The notes below the pieces were generated by a model. That model made no database searches and had not been told where the DNA came from. It saw only the letters and a list, made by a program, of their open reading frames with translations. From Corylus avellana (Eukaryota; Streptophyta; Magnoliopsida; Fagales; Betulaceae), in contig NC_081551.1 in NCBI RefSeq assembly GCF_901000735.1, positions 21,852,545-21,916,544 on the forward strand: a DNA stretch of 64,000 nt, written 5' to 3'. Each line of letters begins with the position of its first letter. The first letter of the stretch is position 1. The translations under genes were made by a program, and so were the position numbers. Of this stretch, positions 35,409 to 45,294 are shown piece after piece.

Positions 35409-35678
35409 TTCATTAGTATATCAGACATGACCTTACAAAAGTATATATAATTGTCGTATATAAAATAATTACTATTAGAGTACTCTTACAATTTGAGAGT
35501 ATTTTATTTAACTAAAACTATCACTTGTCCTCTCAAATTGAGAAGTCCTTTATTCTACTACTACTATCTTTATAAGGTTTAATTACATCATCCCTTCAAA
35601 TCATGAGGTAAGTATTACAATTCCAAAACAAAGGTAGACACAAATTAATGGATAGATAGTTCACGCTAAAACTGACAA

Positions 35679-37262
35679 CTAATAAAGATAAAGTGGGAGT
35701 CGTGGCTTTGGGACTGCAACAAGCGGGACTTCCTCAGTGCTCAAATGATCTTCAGGCTTCCTGTTGGCCGGAAAATTCCATTGAAATCCATGTAACATAT
35801 TAGCCAAGGTTGAAGAAATCATCTTTAGTCCAAGGCTATAACCAGGGCACATCCTTCTCCCTGAACCAAATGGCAATAGTTCGAAATTTTGTCCTGTCAC
35901 ATCAATAGCCTTTCCTAAGAACCTCTCTGGCCGGAACTCTTCAGGTGCATCCCATATTGAAGGGTCTCTTCCCATACCCCATAGATTTACGAGGACTATA
36001 CTTCCTTTACGAATATCATAACCAGCTGTGTTACAATCTTCAAGAGCTACGCGCGGCACAAGCATTAATGCTGTAGGGTTTTTCCTCATTGTTTCCTTCA
36101 TAATTGCATCAATATAAGGAAGTTGTGGGATATCTTTCTCTTCTACCCATCTGTCTTTTCCTACAACCCTATCCAGCTCTTCAGTTGCCTTTCTGATCAG
36201 GTGCGGTTGCTTCAAGAGTTCCGACATTGCCAGTTCCACTGTCCTCGCAGAGCTTTCCGAGCCTCCTATTAAGAGATCCTGATATTGATGAAACAAAACA
36301 AAAATGATCAGCATGATCAGCATTGGCTTGATAGATTTTGAGATTTGAGTTGGTGTATACCTGAGTGAGGCCCTTGAGATTATCATAAGAGAGCTTAACA
36401 TGATCAGTATTAGGATCATCAGCCAGCTGCAACAGTGAATCCACGAAATCTCCAACTCCTCTCTTTACCTTGTGGTCGTCAAAAACATGGTCATGGAATC
36501 GATCAAATTTTTTCCTCAAGGCCTTCATTTGCTTCACGTATCCCTGCAAGTCCAAGAAATTGAGCCACGGAATCCAGTCCCCAATGTTGAAGGCCACATT
36601 AAGCCAGAACAACTCATCTGACATTTATTGGAATTCTTTGAAAGTTGCTGCAGAAGTTTCCAATTCGGCCTCATCACTGAAATACATCTTACCCAACACA
36701 ATTCTACTTATAACGCTTAGATTGAGGCGCGAGAGATGCTCTCTCACCCCAATAGGCTTCCCAGACAAGGAACATAGGCGAGAGACAAGAGCACTCCTTT
36801 CTTCCACACGTATATACTCATACGACTCTAGTCTTTTTGAGCTAAATACCTCGGACATAAATAGTTTACGCCCTTGTCGAAAATATGGTCCGTAAGGTGC
36901 CCACACGAGACTGGAGTAGTTGGAAGTGTTCTTCCCTGCAGCTGTTTGGGGTCTAGAGGCAAAGACATGATCATATGTCTTTAATTAGAAATTGCTTTGC
37001 CATTTCCGGAGATGAGGCAACCACAACATAGAACGACCCCAACTTTTTTTCTAATTGGACCGTATTTTTGTGACAATTTGTGAAGGGATTGGTGAGGGAG
37101 GGGACCGATAAGGTTTAGATTGCCGATGATTGGCCAAGTTTTAGGACCCGGTGCAAATTTTAGGTTGTTGTGTTTGAAGGTTAAGGTTTTTGAAAGAAAG
37201 GCTAAGGCAGCTACAGCTACCCATACCATTGTTGCTATAAGATCCCAAGAAGGAGCCTCCAT
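35679..37262 (-). pseudogene. CYP92-like P450 pseudogene, frameshifts and premature stop
   Basis: Full-length by layout (exon 1 36361-37262, exon 2 35679-36278) but broken. Exon 1 starts MEAPSWDL, with hinge FAPGPKTWPIIGNLNLIG. After YGPI an indel at about 37050 shifts the frame, and extra bases around 36985 restore it before WAPYGPYFRQ. A TAA at 36622-36624 then stops the frame inside the F-G region (EFQ then stop, then MSDELF). In exon 2 the I-helix reads GGSESS where the family has GGTDTS, the Trp after it is Leu, and about ten codons are lost between STEEV and PLVAV. The haem loop FGSGRRMCPGYSLG is kept. The lesions lie in several places, so a single sequencing error cannot explain them. 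Confidence 0.92.
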
Positions 37263-39670
37263 TGTTGGTGATTGGTTAAGAGTTTGAGGTGGGCTTTTGC
37301 GTTTATATAGCTAATTATACAGAGAATACAGGGTAGGGGGAATATTAACATATATAGTTGAGTTATAAGCTTGTGTCTTCGTGTATGAATTAATGCGTTG
37401 CGTGTCCCATGAAAAAGGTAAGGGACAGAGAGATGTCACGCTTATAAGATTATATAATTCAATTTTAATTCAATTCGGCTCAATTAAACAAGTTAGATCT
37501 CTTTCCTGTTAATTTTGTATTAAATTCGTATTGAATTTGAGAATTGTGTAAAAAATTATCAACCTAAAATGTAGTTAAACGGATTAAATCTTTTACTCTA
37601 AACCGCTAATTTCATGATGAATTTACTAATAACCATACAAAAATAACACAGTCCAACAATGATAAGACATAGCATGGTGAAGTTGTAAAGAGCTGCAATG
37701 TTTAGTAGTTGTTCGATTGGGACTTAAAGTGTATGGTACGTAGTAGATGCCATGTATCTCTCAAATGTAACTCATTTGTCTCAAATATAAATGCATGCAC
37801 CACCATTTATACCGACCACCGTCGTTATCTGTTGCAAAGAGACGTACCGATTATAATTAATAATAAATAAGACACGAGAGGACGAGGCTGTAAAGAGCTG
37901 CAAATGTGACTTCACACCAATGATGACTAAAACGATAAAAAGTATACTTTCTTTTCCTGAGCATCACACCAATGAATGAGTAGACTACAGAGTCTCTTTA
38001 CAGAAAGAATAAAAGGAATTTTTCCATGATGGGTAAAGATTAATTTCCTACGATTTTAAAAAATTGACAATTTTAAAATTATTTGAATTCAGTTGGTTTA
38101 TGGCTTGAAAAATACTGCATATTAAAAGCATGATATGTTATAATTGATATAGTCAAAAAAAAAAAAAAAAATCAGTCGATATAGATTTAGCAAATTTATC
38201 AGTAGATTCTTGTTTAAGAAAAAAAAAATTAGAGAAACTTCATTTAACCTCCTTGAACTTTCATCATACTCATGATTATCTTCCTAAATTTCAAAAATTC
38301 TCAATTTAGTGTATCAATTTTTCAATTTCACCCGTCCTTTAGGATTTTCCTTTAAATCCTAGAGGAGTGTCAAAATTCTCAAAAAAAAAAAAAGAACTTT
38401 CTTTTTTTAGGGAAAAAAAAAAAAATTGCAAGGATTTAGGTGTTTGTTAGGATTTAACATAATTTGCAAAAATACACATTCAAGAGTGTTGGGCGAAGTT
38501 TTCCAAAAAAAAAAAAATTCCGATTACCATCATAATGATAGGGACAAAATTCGAAAAGTATATATATCTACAAAAATGACATTCTCAACCTGTGAACCAT
38601 GCATGATCTAAATAATAATTAAATTTTGTTTAATTATTTAATTATTTTCTTAGTTATATATATTTTTTTAACATTTTTAATATTTTTTACCCAACTTAAA
38701 TTTCTTTTAATAAAAGAACTAAAAAGTTAAGTAAGTTGGGTTAGGTCAGGTCATGAACGTGGAAATGTAAGCTATAACATTGAGAATAATGCTAGACATC
38801 TCAAGGGATTCTTTCCAAAATGCTTCTCAAATGATGTGGCAAACATTGTTTTCCTTAAAAAAAATTCTCATTCTCTCTCCTTTCTCTCTCATTCCTTTCT
38901 AAAATAGTGTTTTTCACATCATTTAAGAAAAATTTTAAGAAGAATTTTGAGACACCTACCGGCCCTCAAACGTTAATGTGTTTTGGATTCGTTGAAGTTG
39001 CATTCCTTGTAAGGTCACTGATGACGCATGGATGCCTCCAAACACAGAGAAGAGAGTATCATGTATTCATGTGTAGTGCAACTAAAATATCCCATGTTTG
39101 GAGGAAAAAAATAGAAAAATAAAAAAAACCATATCCATTAAATGTGCATTGAGTTTGGTACCCGCTAGGTTGGGTTAGGACATTTCTTTTTTTTTTTTGC
39201 ACAAGGGTTGGAGAAATTTTCTTTTAACTTAGTTTATTAAAAATGACTTTTGTCTCTTGAATATATAAAAGTTATATGTTTTTTTAGTAGTAAGTATTAG
39301 GTTGAAGGAAGTTTATTTAACTCGGTTGGGAGGAAAACTATGTCCAATATTGGGTTAGGTCAAGTCATGAACTTGGATTTTTTTATAAGCCCATTAAACA
39401 CGTTTGTGATTGTGTTTGAGAAATAAAGCTTTTAGTTTGGCAAAAACTTCATTTTTAAGCTTATTTTTAGATTTTTTGAACAATTAAAAACACTTCTTTC
39501 TTTTTTTACCAATTGGGTACTGCATTATAAAATAATTATATGATTTCTAATTTTCTAGCACGTATTAATTACTCGTTATTCTCGTAGTAGGTCCAAGAAA
39601 ATGGTTGCTGAGAAAATGCCTTCCGTCACATTTTGCCCAAAAACTTTGAGAAGAAAAGAGTAGCCCAACT
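37263..39670. other. Upstream flank of the broken P450 and intergenic region
   Basis: The first ~60 bases mirror a P450 promoter (tttatatagctaatt, minus strand). The rest is AT-rich, with poly-A/T runs near 38157, 38380, 38411 and 38503. No gene is supported. Confidence 0.35.
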
Positions 39671-40073
39671 TGTTCAGCTTTGGACCGTGGCCCAAAAAGA
39701 AATTAAGATTCCCGGCCGAGAAAGTACTAGAAGACCAGACTTCAAGGGGGTGTTTGGCAAATGGGATGGCCTAAACACTGTAGTTGATGTAGATTGATGT
39801 GAAAAAAAAGTAAGAATGTTTGGTATAAAAAAAATGAAAAAGTGGTATGGAAAAGTGAAAAAGTTTTGTTTTGTAGTGATTTTTTTATTTGAATAATAAT
39901 AAAAAGTGAATGATTTGATATTAGAAGTGAAAAAAATTAGAATGTTTTGATGTTGATTTTTTTGGGAAATGGTGATGAAGACGATAACAATGATGCAGGC
40001 CCTCAAACGAGGAAATTATTACAAAATAAAAGCAAACAGAAAATAGATAATTCATGCTAGCTAAAAGTGACAA
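39671..40073. other. 3' flank of the second intact P450, MITE-like sequence
   Basis: The segment from about 39747 (gggggtgtttggcaaatggg) to about 40010 (ggccctcaaacgagg) looks like a degraded inverted-repeat element, with many gtgaaaaa repeats. The ends are not clean enough to call a family. Confidence 0.3.
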
Positions 40074-41696
40074 CTAATAAAGATGAAGTGGGAGTCGTGG
40101 CTTCGTGACTGCAACAACTGGGAACTTTCTAGATGTTGCCAAACCATAAACTTCCTCCATAGTCAAATCTTCAGGCTTCATGTTGTCTGGCAATTTCCAC
40201 TCGAATCCGTGCAACATATTAGCCAAGGTTGAATAAACCATCTTCAATCCAAGGCTGTAACCAGGGCACATCCTCCTACCAGAGCCAAAGGGCAACAGCT
40301 CGAAATATTGCCCCTTCACATCAATAGCCTTTCCTAAGAACCTCTCCGGGCGGAACTCTTCAGGTGCATCCCATATTAAAGGGTCTCTTCCCATACCCCA
40401 TGTATTTATGAGGACTATGCTTCCTTTACGAATATCATAATCGACTACGGTACAGTCTTCAAGAGCAAAGTGCGGTGCAAGCATTACGGCCGGAGGGTGT
40501 TTCCTCATTGTTTCCTTTACAATTGCATCAATATAAGGAAGTTGTGGGATATCTTTCTCTTCTACCCATCTGTCTTTTCCAATCACCCTATCCAACTCCT
40601 CAGTGGCCTTGCTGATGAGGTGTGGTTGTTTCAAGAGTTCGGACATTGTCCATTCCACCGAAGTCGCAGCTGTATCCGTGGCTCCTATTATGAGATCCTG
40701 ATGACATTGATGAACAAAAACAAAATCGATCACTAAACTATAAGTCAAGCAAAGAAAAAGACTCAGAAAGTATATATATATATATACCTGAGTGAGGCCC
40801 TTGAGATTGTCATAAGTGAGCTTAACATCGGTATTAGGATCATCAGCCAGCTGCAACATTAGATCCACCATGTCGTTTGGCACGAAATCTCCCGCTCCTC
40901 TCTTTGCCTTGTGGTCGTCAAAGACATGGTCGTGGAATCGATCAAATCTTTTGCTCAAGGCCTTCATTCGCTTCACGAATCCCTGCAGGTCCAAGAAATT
41001 GAGCCACGGAATCCAGTCGCCCACGTTGAAATCTGAATTAAGCACGAACCATTCATCCAACATTTCCAGGAATTCCTTGAAAGTGACGGCAGAGGTTTCG
41101 GATTCGGATTCGGATTCACTGAAATACTTCTTACCCAATGCAACTCTGCTTATAACGCTGAGAGTGTAGAGCACGAGATGCTCTTTCACCTTAATGGGAT
41201 TCCCAGACAAGGCATGAAGGCGAGAGAGAAGAGCACTCCTTTCTTCCACGCGAATATACTCATACGACTCTAGTCTTTTTGGGGTAAATACCTCCGACAT
41301 ATATATTTTACGTGCTTGCCGGAAATATGGTCCGTAAGGTGCCCATAAGATATCGCTGTAGTTGTAAGAAATGTACTTCCCTGCAGCGGGTTGGGGTCTA
41401 GAGGCAAAGATATGGTCATGTGTCTTTAGGAATTGCTTTGCCATTTCCGGAGATGCGGCAACCACAACTGACACCGACCCTAACTTGAGGTGCATAATCG
41501 GTCCGTATTTTTGTGACAATTTGTGGAGGGATTGGTGAGGGAGGGCTCCAATAAGGTTTAGATTGCCGATGATTGGCCAAGGTTTAGGACCCGGTGGAAA
41601 TTTTGGTTGGTGGCGTTTGAAGGTGAAGATTTTTGAGAGAACAGCTAAGGCAGCTAGCCATGCCATTACTGTAAGAGCCCAAGAAGAAGCCTCCAT
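40074..41696 (-). CDS. Cytochrome P450, CYP92-like, second intact 510-residue gene
   Basis: Exons on the minus strand: 40788-41696 (303 codons) and 40074-40697 (207 codons plus stop), 510 residues when the 90-bp intron is removed. Hydrophobic N-terminal anchor, FPPGPKPWPIIGNLNL hinge, WAPYGPYFR, I-helix GATDTAATS, KETMR, FRPERF and FGSGRRMCPGYSLG (Cys447) are all intact. It is the closest paralogue of the gene at 29857-31472; the first ~90 residues are almost identical. An oddity is that the intron length is a multiple of three and carries no in-frame stop, so unspliced RNA would still encode a 540-residue protein with a 30-residue insert next to the I-helix. Likely an ER monooxygenase of specialised metabolism; substrate unknown. 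Confidence 0.94.
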   Translation of the reverse strand: MEASSWALTVMAWLAALAVLSKIFTFKRHQPKFPPGPKPWPIIGNLNLIGALPHQSLHKLSQKYGPIMHLKLGSVSVVVAASPEMAKQFLKTHDHIFASRPQPAAGKYISYNYSDILWAPYGPYFRQARKIYMSEVFTPKRLESYEYIRVEERSALLSRLHALSGNPIKVKEHLVLYTLSVISRVALGKKYFSESESESETSAVTFKEFLEMLDEWFVLNSDFNVGDWIPWLNFLDLQGFVKRMKALSKRFDRFHDHVFDDHKAKRGAGDFVPNDMVDLMLQLADDPNTDVKLTYDNLKGLTQVYIYIYFLSLFLCLTYSLVIDFVFVHQCHQDLIIGATDTAATSVEWTMSELLKQPHLISKATEELDRVIGKDRWVEEKDIPQLPYIDAIVKETMRKHPPAVMLAPHFALEDCTVVDYDIRKGSIVLINTWGMGRDPLIWDAPEEFRPERFLGKAIDVKGQYFELLPFGSGRRMCPGYSLGLKMVYSTLANMLHGFEWKLPDNMKPEDLTMEEVYGLATSRKFPVVAVTKPRLPLHLY

Positions 41697-41914
41697 TGTT
41701 GGGGATTAATGTTGAGATAGGTTAGAGTCGAGGTAGATTTTGCCACATTTATATAGTTGAGTAACCTTAACTCATGTGTCATGTGTCTGTTTGACAAGGC
41801 AAGAGAGAGAGACCCCACCATCCAATTATGCAATGTGTCTGTTTGACAAGGCAAGAGAGAAGCCCCCACCATCCAATTGTGCACTCATATAGTCATATAT
41901 AGCTAATGTCGGTA
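41697..41914 (-). promoter_or_regulatory. Promoter cassette of the second intact P450 gene
   Basis: TATA box CTATATAAA at 41748-41756, about 52-60 bases before the ATG. Upstream lies the same duplicated ~52-bp unit (tgtgtctgtttgacaaggca ... ccatccaatt) as in front of the other 510-residue gene. Sequence identity runs to about 41925 (ggtaagtaatcatc) and then ends abruptly at a T-rich tract. Confidence 0.65.
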
Positions 41915-41925
41915 AGTAATCATCA

Positions 41926-42837
41926 TTATTTTTTTTTTTTATTTTTTTTTTTAAGGTGAATCTTTCATATTTATTCCTTAAAAAAGATCAAAAACATAAA
42001 GTTCTAATAAATCATAGCCAAAGCCATAAGGTTACAATGTCATAAAGATAAATATAAAAATTTTACAATCAAGTCCTATCTATGACTTTAAACATTCAAT
42101 AACCCTTGTCCAAATTTTAGTTATAAAACAGATCTTCTTCAGGCAGATTCAATCTAATACATAAGTAGTTCATATTTTTTACTTTTATTTTCTCAGTCAT
42201 AAGAGTAAAACTCTCTCACCGAAACTAATCATCATCGACCTAAAGGCCAGGATTAAAACTTTTACCCCAAAGATCGTTCATAGAAATAGATATAAAGAGA
42301 AGCCAAACCCTTATTAAAAATTAAAAATAAAAACACATTAAAAAAGCCAGCAAACAGCTACAACAGCTAGGGCGAGGGAGGCGAAGCGCACTAGCTGACA
42401 CGTGATGGACGAGATGGAGCCGTTTTGCGCTAATGGGTAGCTGAGGAGCCGAAGAGCATGGCCAGTCAGCACGTGGCTGAGCAAAACCAATTGAGGAAAC
42501 TAGATTTAGATTTGAAAAACTAGGTCTACAACACCACCGATTTCAGGGAGGCGAAGAGCGGCGCAGCACGGTAGAGAGCAGATGGATGTAGCACAACATA
42601 AGCAAAGGGATGGCCAGAGCAATTGGATTGGTCAAAAAAACCAAAAAAATAAATTGAAAAACAAAAAATAAAACAAAACAAGAAGGAGAGGGGGAGGAAA
42701 GAAGAGGGGAGTAGAGGGGAGGGGAAAGGAAGAGTTCCCTCTTCCCCCACAAGTTTTGTTTTCTCTATCTAGGTTTTCTCTATCTAATTTTTTCTCTCTA
42801 GGTTTTCTCTACCTAGGGTTTGCTCCTTTTAAATTTA
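41926..42837 (-). mobile_element. Probable short, internally deleted LINE-like insertion
   Basis: On the minus strand the block begins around 42835 with aaccctaggtagagaaaacc and tagagagaaaaaat repeats, followed by a C/T-rich stretch (42690-42740). It ends at 41930-41955 in a long A-rich tail (T-rich as written). Leader-like start plus A tail suggest an L1-like copy with no coding region left. The phrase agtaatcatc occurs at 41915-41924 and again just after the adjacent MITE at about 43420, which may be the target duplication. No protein domain supports it, so this is inference. Confidence 0.4.
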
Positions 42838-43418
42838 GGTCCCGTTTGGTGTGCGGAATGGGTATTTTATTAAGAAAATGAATAGGTATTACTGATAATA
42901 GAAAATGTTGGAATGAAATAATTATTCCAATTCTTTAGTTTGGTAATAATACACATGGTATAATTGGAATTGAATCAAAATTATTAAAAACCTCACATTA
43001 TTTTATTTTATTTTTTCAATTCATATTAGAAAAAAAAAAATTAAAAAAATCTTAAAAAAAACCTAAAAAATAGGGGGGCCGGGGGTGGTGCGACCACCCC
43101 TGGAGCGCCTCATGATGGACCCATGAGGTGCAACCACCCCCGGATGCCTCGGGGTGGTCCTGCAAGGCGTCCGGGGCTGGTGCAACCACCCCCACCTCTT
43201 TTGTGGGGGTGGCCGACCAAAAAAATAAAAATTATAAGAGGTGTTTTTGAAAAATCTATTTCATTATATAAGGAATAGTTATTCCTGTGTGTATGAAATT
43301 AGTCATTCACATGGGAATAACTATTCACATGAATAGACTCATACCAAACAAAAGAATGACTATTTCATAGGAATAGTCATTCCATTCCTAGAGTCTATTT
43401 TGCAAACCAAACAAACAC
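42838..43418. mobile_element. Larger MITE related to the intron element, with GC-rich core
   Basis: The left end ggtcccgtttggtgtgcgga and the right portion (tattcctaggaatgg-type palindromes, then tttgcaaaccaaacaaacac) match the family at 9405-9684, with several ggaatag/ctattcc pairs. The centre 43072-43220 is strikingly GC-rich with repeated ggggtggt / accacccc palindromes, unlike the ~30% GC surroundings. Confidence 0.65.
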
Positions 43419-44120
43419 TTAGTAATCATCCAATTAATTGGTAATTATGTCATCACAACGACAAAAACTAGAAAAGAATGAAACATACAGGCTACAATGT
43501 GCCAGTGCAATAATTGTATCATTATCCATATTTTATAATTATCCAGCTTAGGAAAAAAAAAAAACATGTTCTATAATAATTGTATCATTATCAATATTTT
43601 ATATTATCCAGCTTAGGGTTAAAAAACATGTTCTATAATTGTCCTCGTTCCACCAACTATATGCAACTTTTACTGTAATAAAATTTTTTTTTTAAAAAAA
43701 TTAGATATGGTATCAATTATGAATCAATTTCCATTGATTCTTGATTGATACCATATCTAAAACTTTTTTTTATTATTATTTTATCTTCGGAATTGTTGGG
43801 TTTTCCAAACAAAAATTATTCCATTTTAGGAGTCTATTCTGCAAACCAAACAGATCCTTAGTAATCATCCAATTAATTGATAATTATGTCATCACAACGA
43901 CAAAAAGGAGAAAAGAATGAAACATACTAGCCACAATGTGCGAGTGCAATAATTGTATCATTATCCATATTTTATAATTATCCAGCTTAGGGGAAAAAAA
44001 CATGTTCTATAATAATTGTATCATAATCAATATTTTATATTATTGATTAAAAAAATATATATATTTTATATTATCCAGCTTAGGGTTAAAAAACATGTTC
44101 TATAATTGTCCACGTTCCAT
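43419..44120 (+). repeat. Direct duplication of a ~250-bp block
   Basis: The block starting ttagtaatcatccaattaatt at about 43419 recurs from about 43857. Both copies run through aattatgtcatcacaacgac, gaatgaaacatac, ataattgtatcattatccat and tatgcaacttttactgtaat. The second copy has a small extra ttaaaaaaatatat segment. It is non-coding. Confidence 0.8.
43701..43760. repeat. 60-nt inverted repeat (hairpin), copy 1
   Basis: A 27-base arm starting ttagatatggtatcaatta, a 6-base loop (tttcca) and an almost perfect reverse complement ending taccatatctaa. Two to three mismatches lie in the stem. It lies just after a T/A run at the end of the first duplicated block. Confidence 0.8.
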
Positions 44121-44190
44121 CAACTATATGCAACTTTTACTGTAATAAAATAAAAAAAAAGTTAGATATGGTATCAATTATGAATCAATA

Positions 44191-44252
44191 GTTAGATATG
44201 GTATCAATTATGAATCAATTTCCATTGATTCATGATTGATACCATATCTAAC
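44191..44252. repeat. 62-nt inverted repeat (hairpin), copy 2
   Basis: Arms of 28 bases (gttagatatggtatcaatta onwards) around the same tttcca loop. The left arm is also duplicated immediately upstream at 44161-44190. The stem is slightly better than in copy 1. Confidence 0.8.
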
Positions 44253-44790
44253 TTTTTATTATTATTATTATGTTATCTTTGGAACTGTTGGGTTTTGGTT
44301 GGATGAATCAATTAATTAACCTGAAATCACGTACAAAGAAGTATTAGTCACACCATATTAATTTATTTCCGCATCGACCCCTCAAGAATTAACTAGTCTT
44401 CACGTTGGACACGAGAGGGAAAATCGAAATAAACCTTTTAAAACAAATTAACAATACAAAATCATATGTTTTCGCAGTGTTTAGTTCGTTGAATGTTTAA
44501 TCCATTGGAAAAGAATTAGCTATTACTGGGAATAGAAGAGTGGAATAGATTAGCTATTCATATTCCAATGTTTGGTTGTAACGCTGGAATAGACTAGATA
44601 ATCATATTCTTTTGTTTGGTACAATGCAATATGTTGGTGAATGGAATCATATTGTGATCAAATTTCCTAAAATACCCTTATAATACAAATACAATTTATA
44701 TTATTAAGGACTTTCACTCTTTTCTTTTTTTAAAACATAAACAACTTTACTATAATTTCTTTTTTCTTTTTTCTTTTTTTTTTTAATTAT
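44253..44790. other. Intergenic sequence before the first assembly gap
   Basis: Contains ggaatag/ctattcc phrases at 44480-44650 related to the MITE family at 42838, heavily degraded, then T-rich sequence up to the gap. No gene is seen. Confidence 0.35.
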
Positions 44791-44890
44791 NNNNNNNNNN
44801 NNNNNNNNNNNNNNNNNNNNNNNNNNNNNNNNNNNNNNNNNNNNNNNNNNNNNNNNNNNNNNNNNNNNNNNNNNNNNNNNNNNNNNNNNN
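44791..44890. other. Assembly gap (100 N)
   Basis: Exactly 100 undetermined bases, the usual placeholder for a gap of unknown size. It falls about 400 bases before the P450 gene at 45295, within the region that precedes both + strand copies. Confidence 0.99.
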
Positions 44891-45238
44891 TGAAATGAAA
44901 TGAAATGAAGCATTTTCCTTTTGGTGGTACTGAAAGTCGGGATTGTTTTTTCAAAGGCAATATGGGCCGGGGCCAGGTTTTGTTTTGTTTGTTGTTAAAA
45001 ACAAAAAACAGAAAGAAAACAAAATTGTACGAATTTGGTGGGCCCGTTTCCTCTTAGTTGCCTTGGCCGACAATGAAAATGGGCTTAAATGGGACGAAAA
45101 ATGCTATATCGATCTCCACAAAATTACAAAATACCATCTCCCATTTCTACACGTAATATTATTTAATTCCACTCCCTGCATGCGAATCATGTGATGGCAA
45201 TAATGGAAAGGCCACACAACACTAAAGCAAATTCACAC

Positions 45239-45250
45239 CCATATATACCC
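45239..45250 (+). promoter_or_regulatory. TATA box of the P450 gene at 45295
   Basis: The sequence catatatacccc lies about 45-55 bases before the ATG and is kept in the paralogue at 62365-62376. Homology between the two upstream regions extends back to the gap edge at 44891. Confidence 0.6.
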
Positions 45251-45294
45251 CTCCAAAACCGCACCCAATTACTCTCTCACCAAAACCCCCAGCA

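Noticed and set aside
36470..36895. Long + strand frames over P450 exons (also 30649-31113, 40816-41169, 45720-46187, 62843-63310)
   Set aside because: They are antisense shadows of the P450 exon 1 coding sequence; all share the same mirrored composition.
40074..41696. Single-exon 540-residue P450 model
   Set aside because: The extra 30 residues correspond exactly to the intron position seen in all paralogues, with GT-AG ends; treated as an intron.
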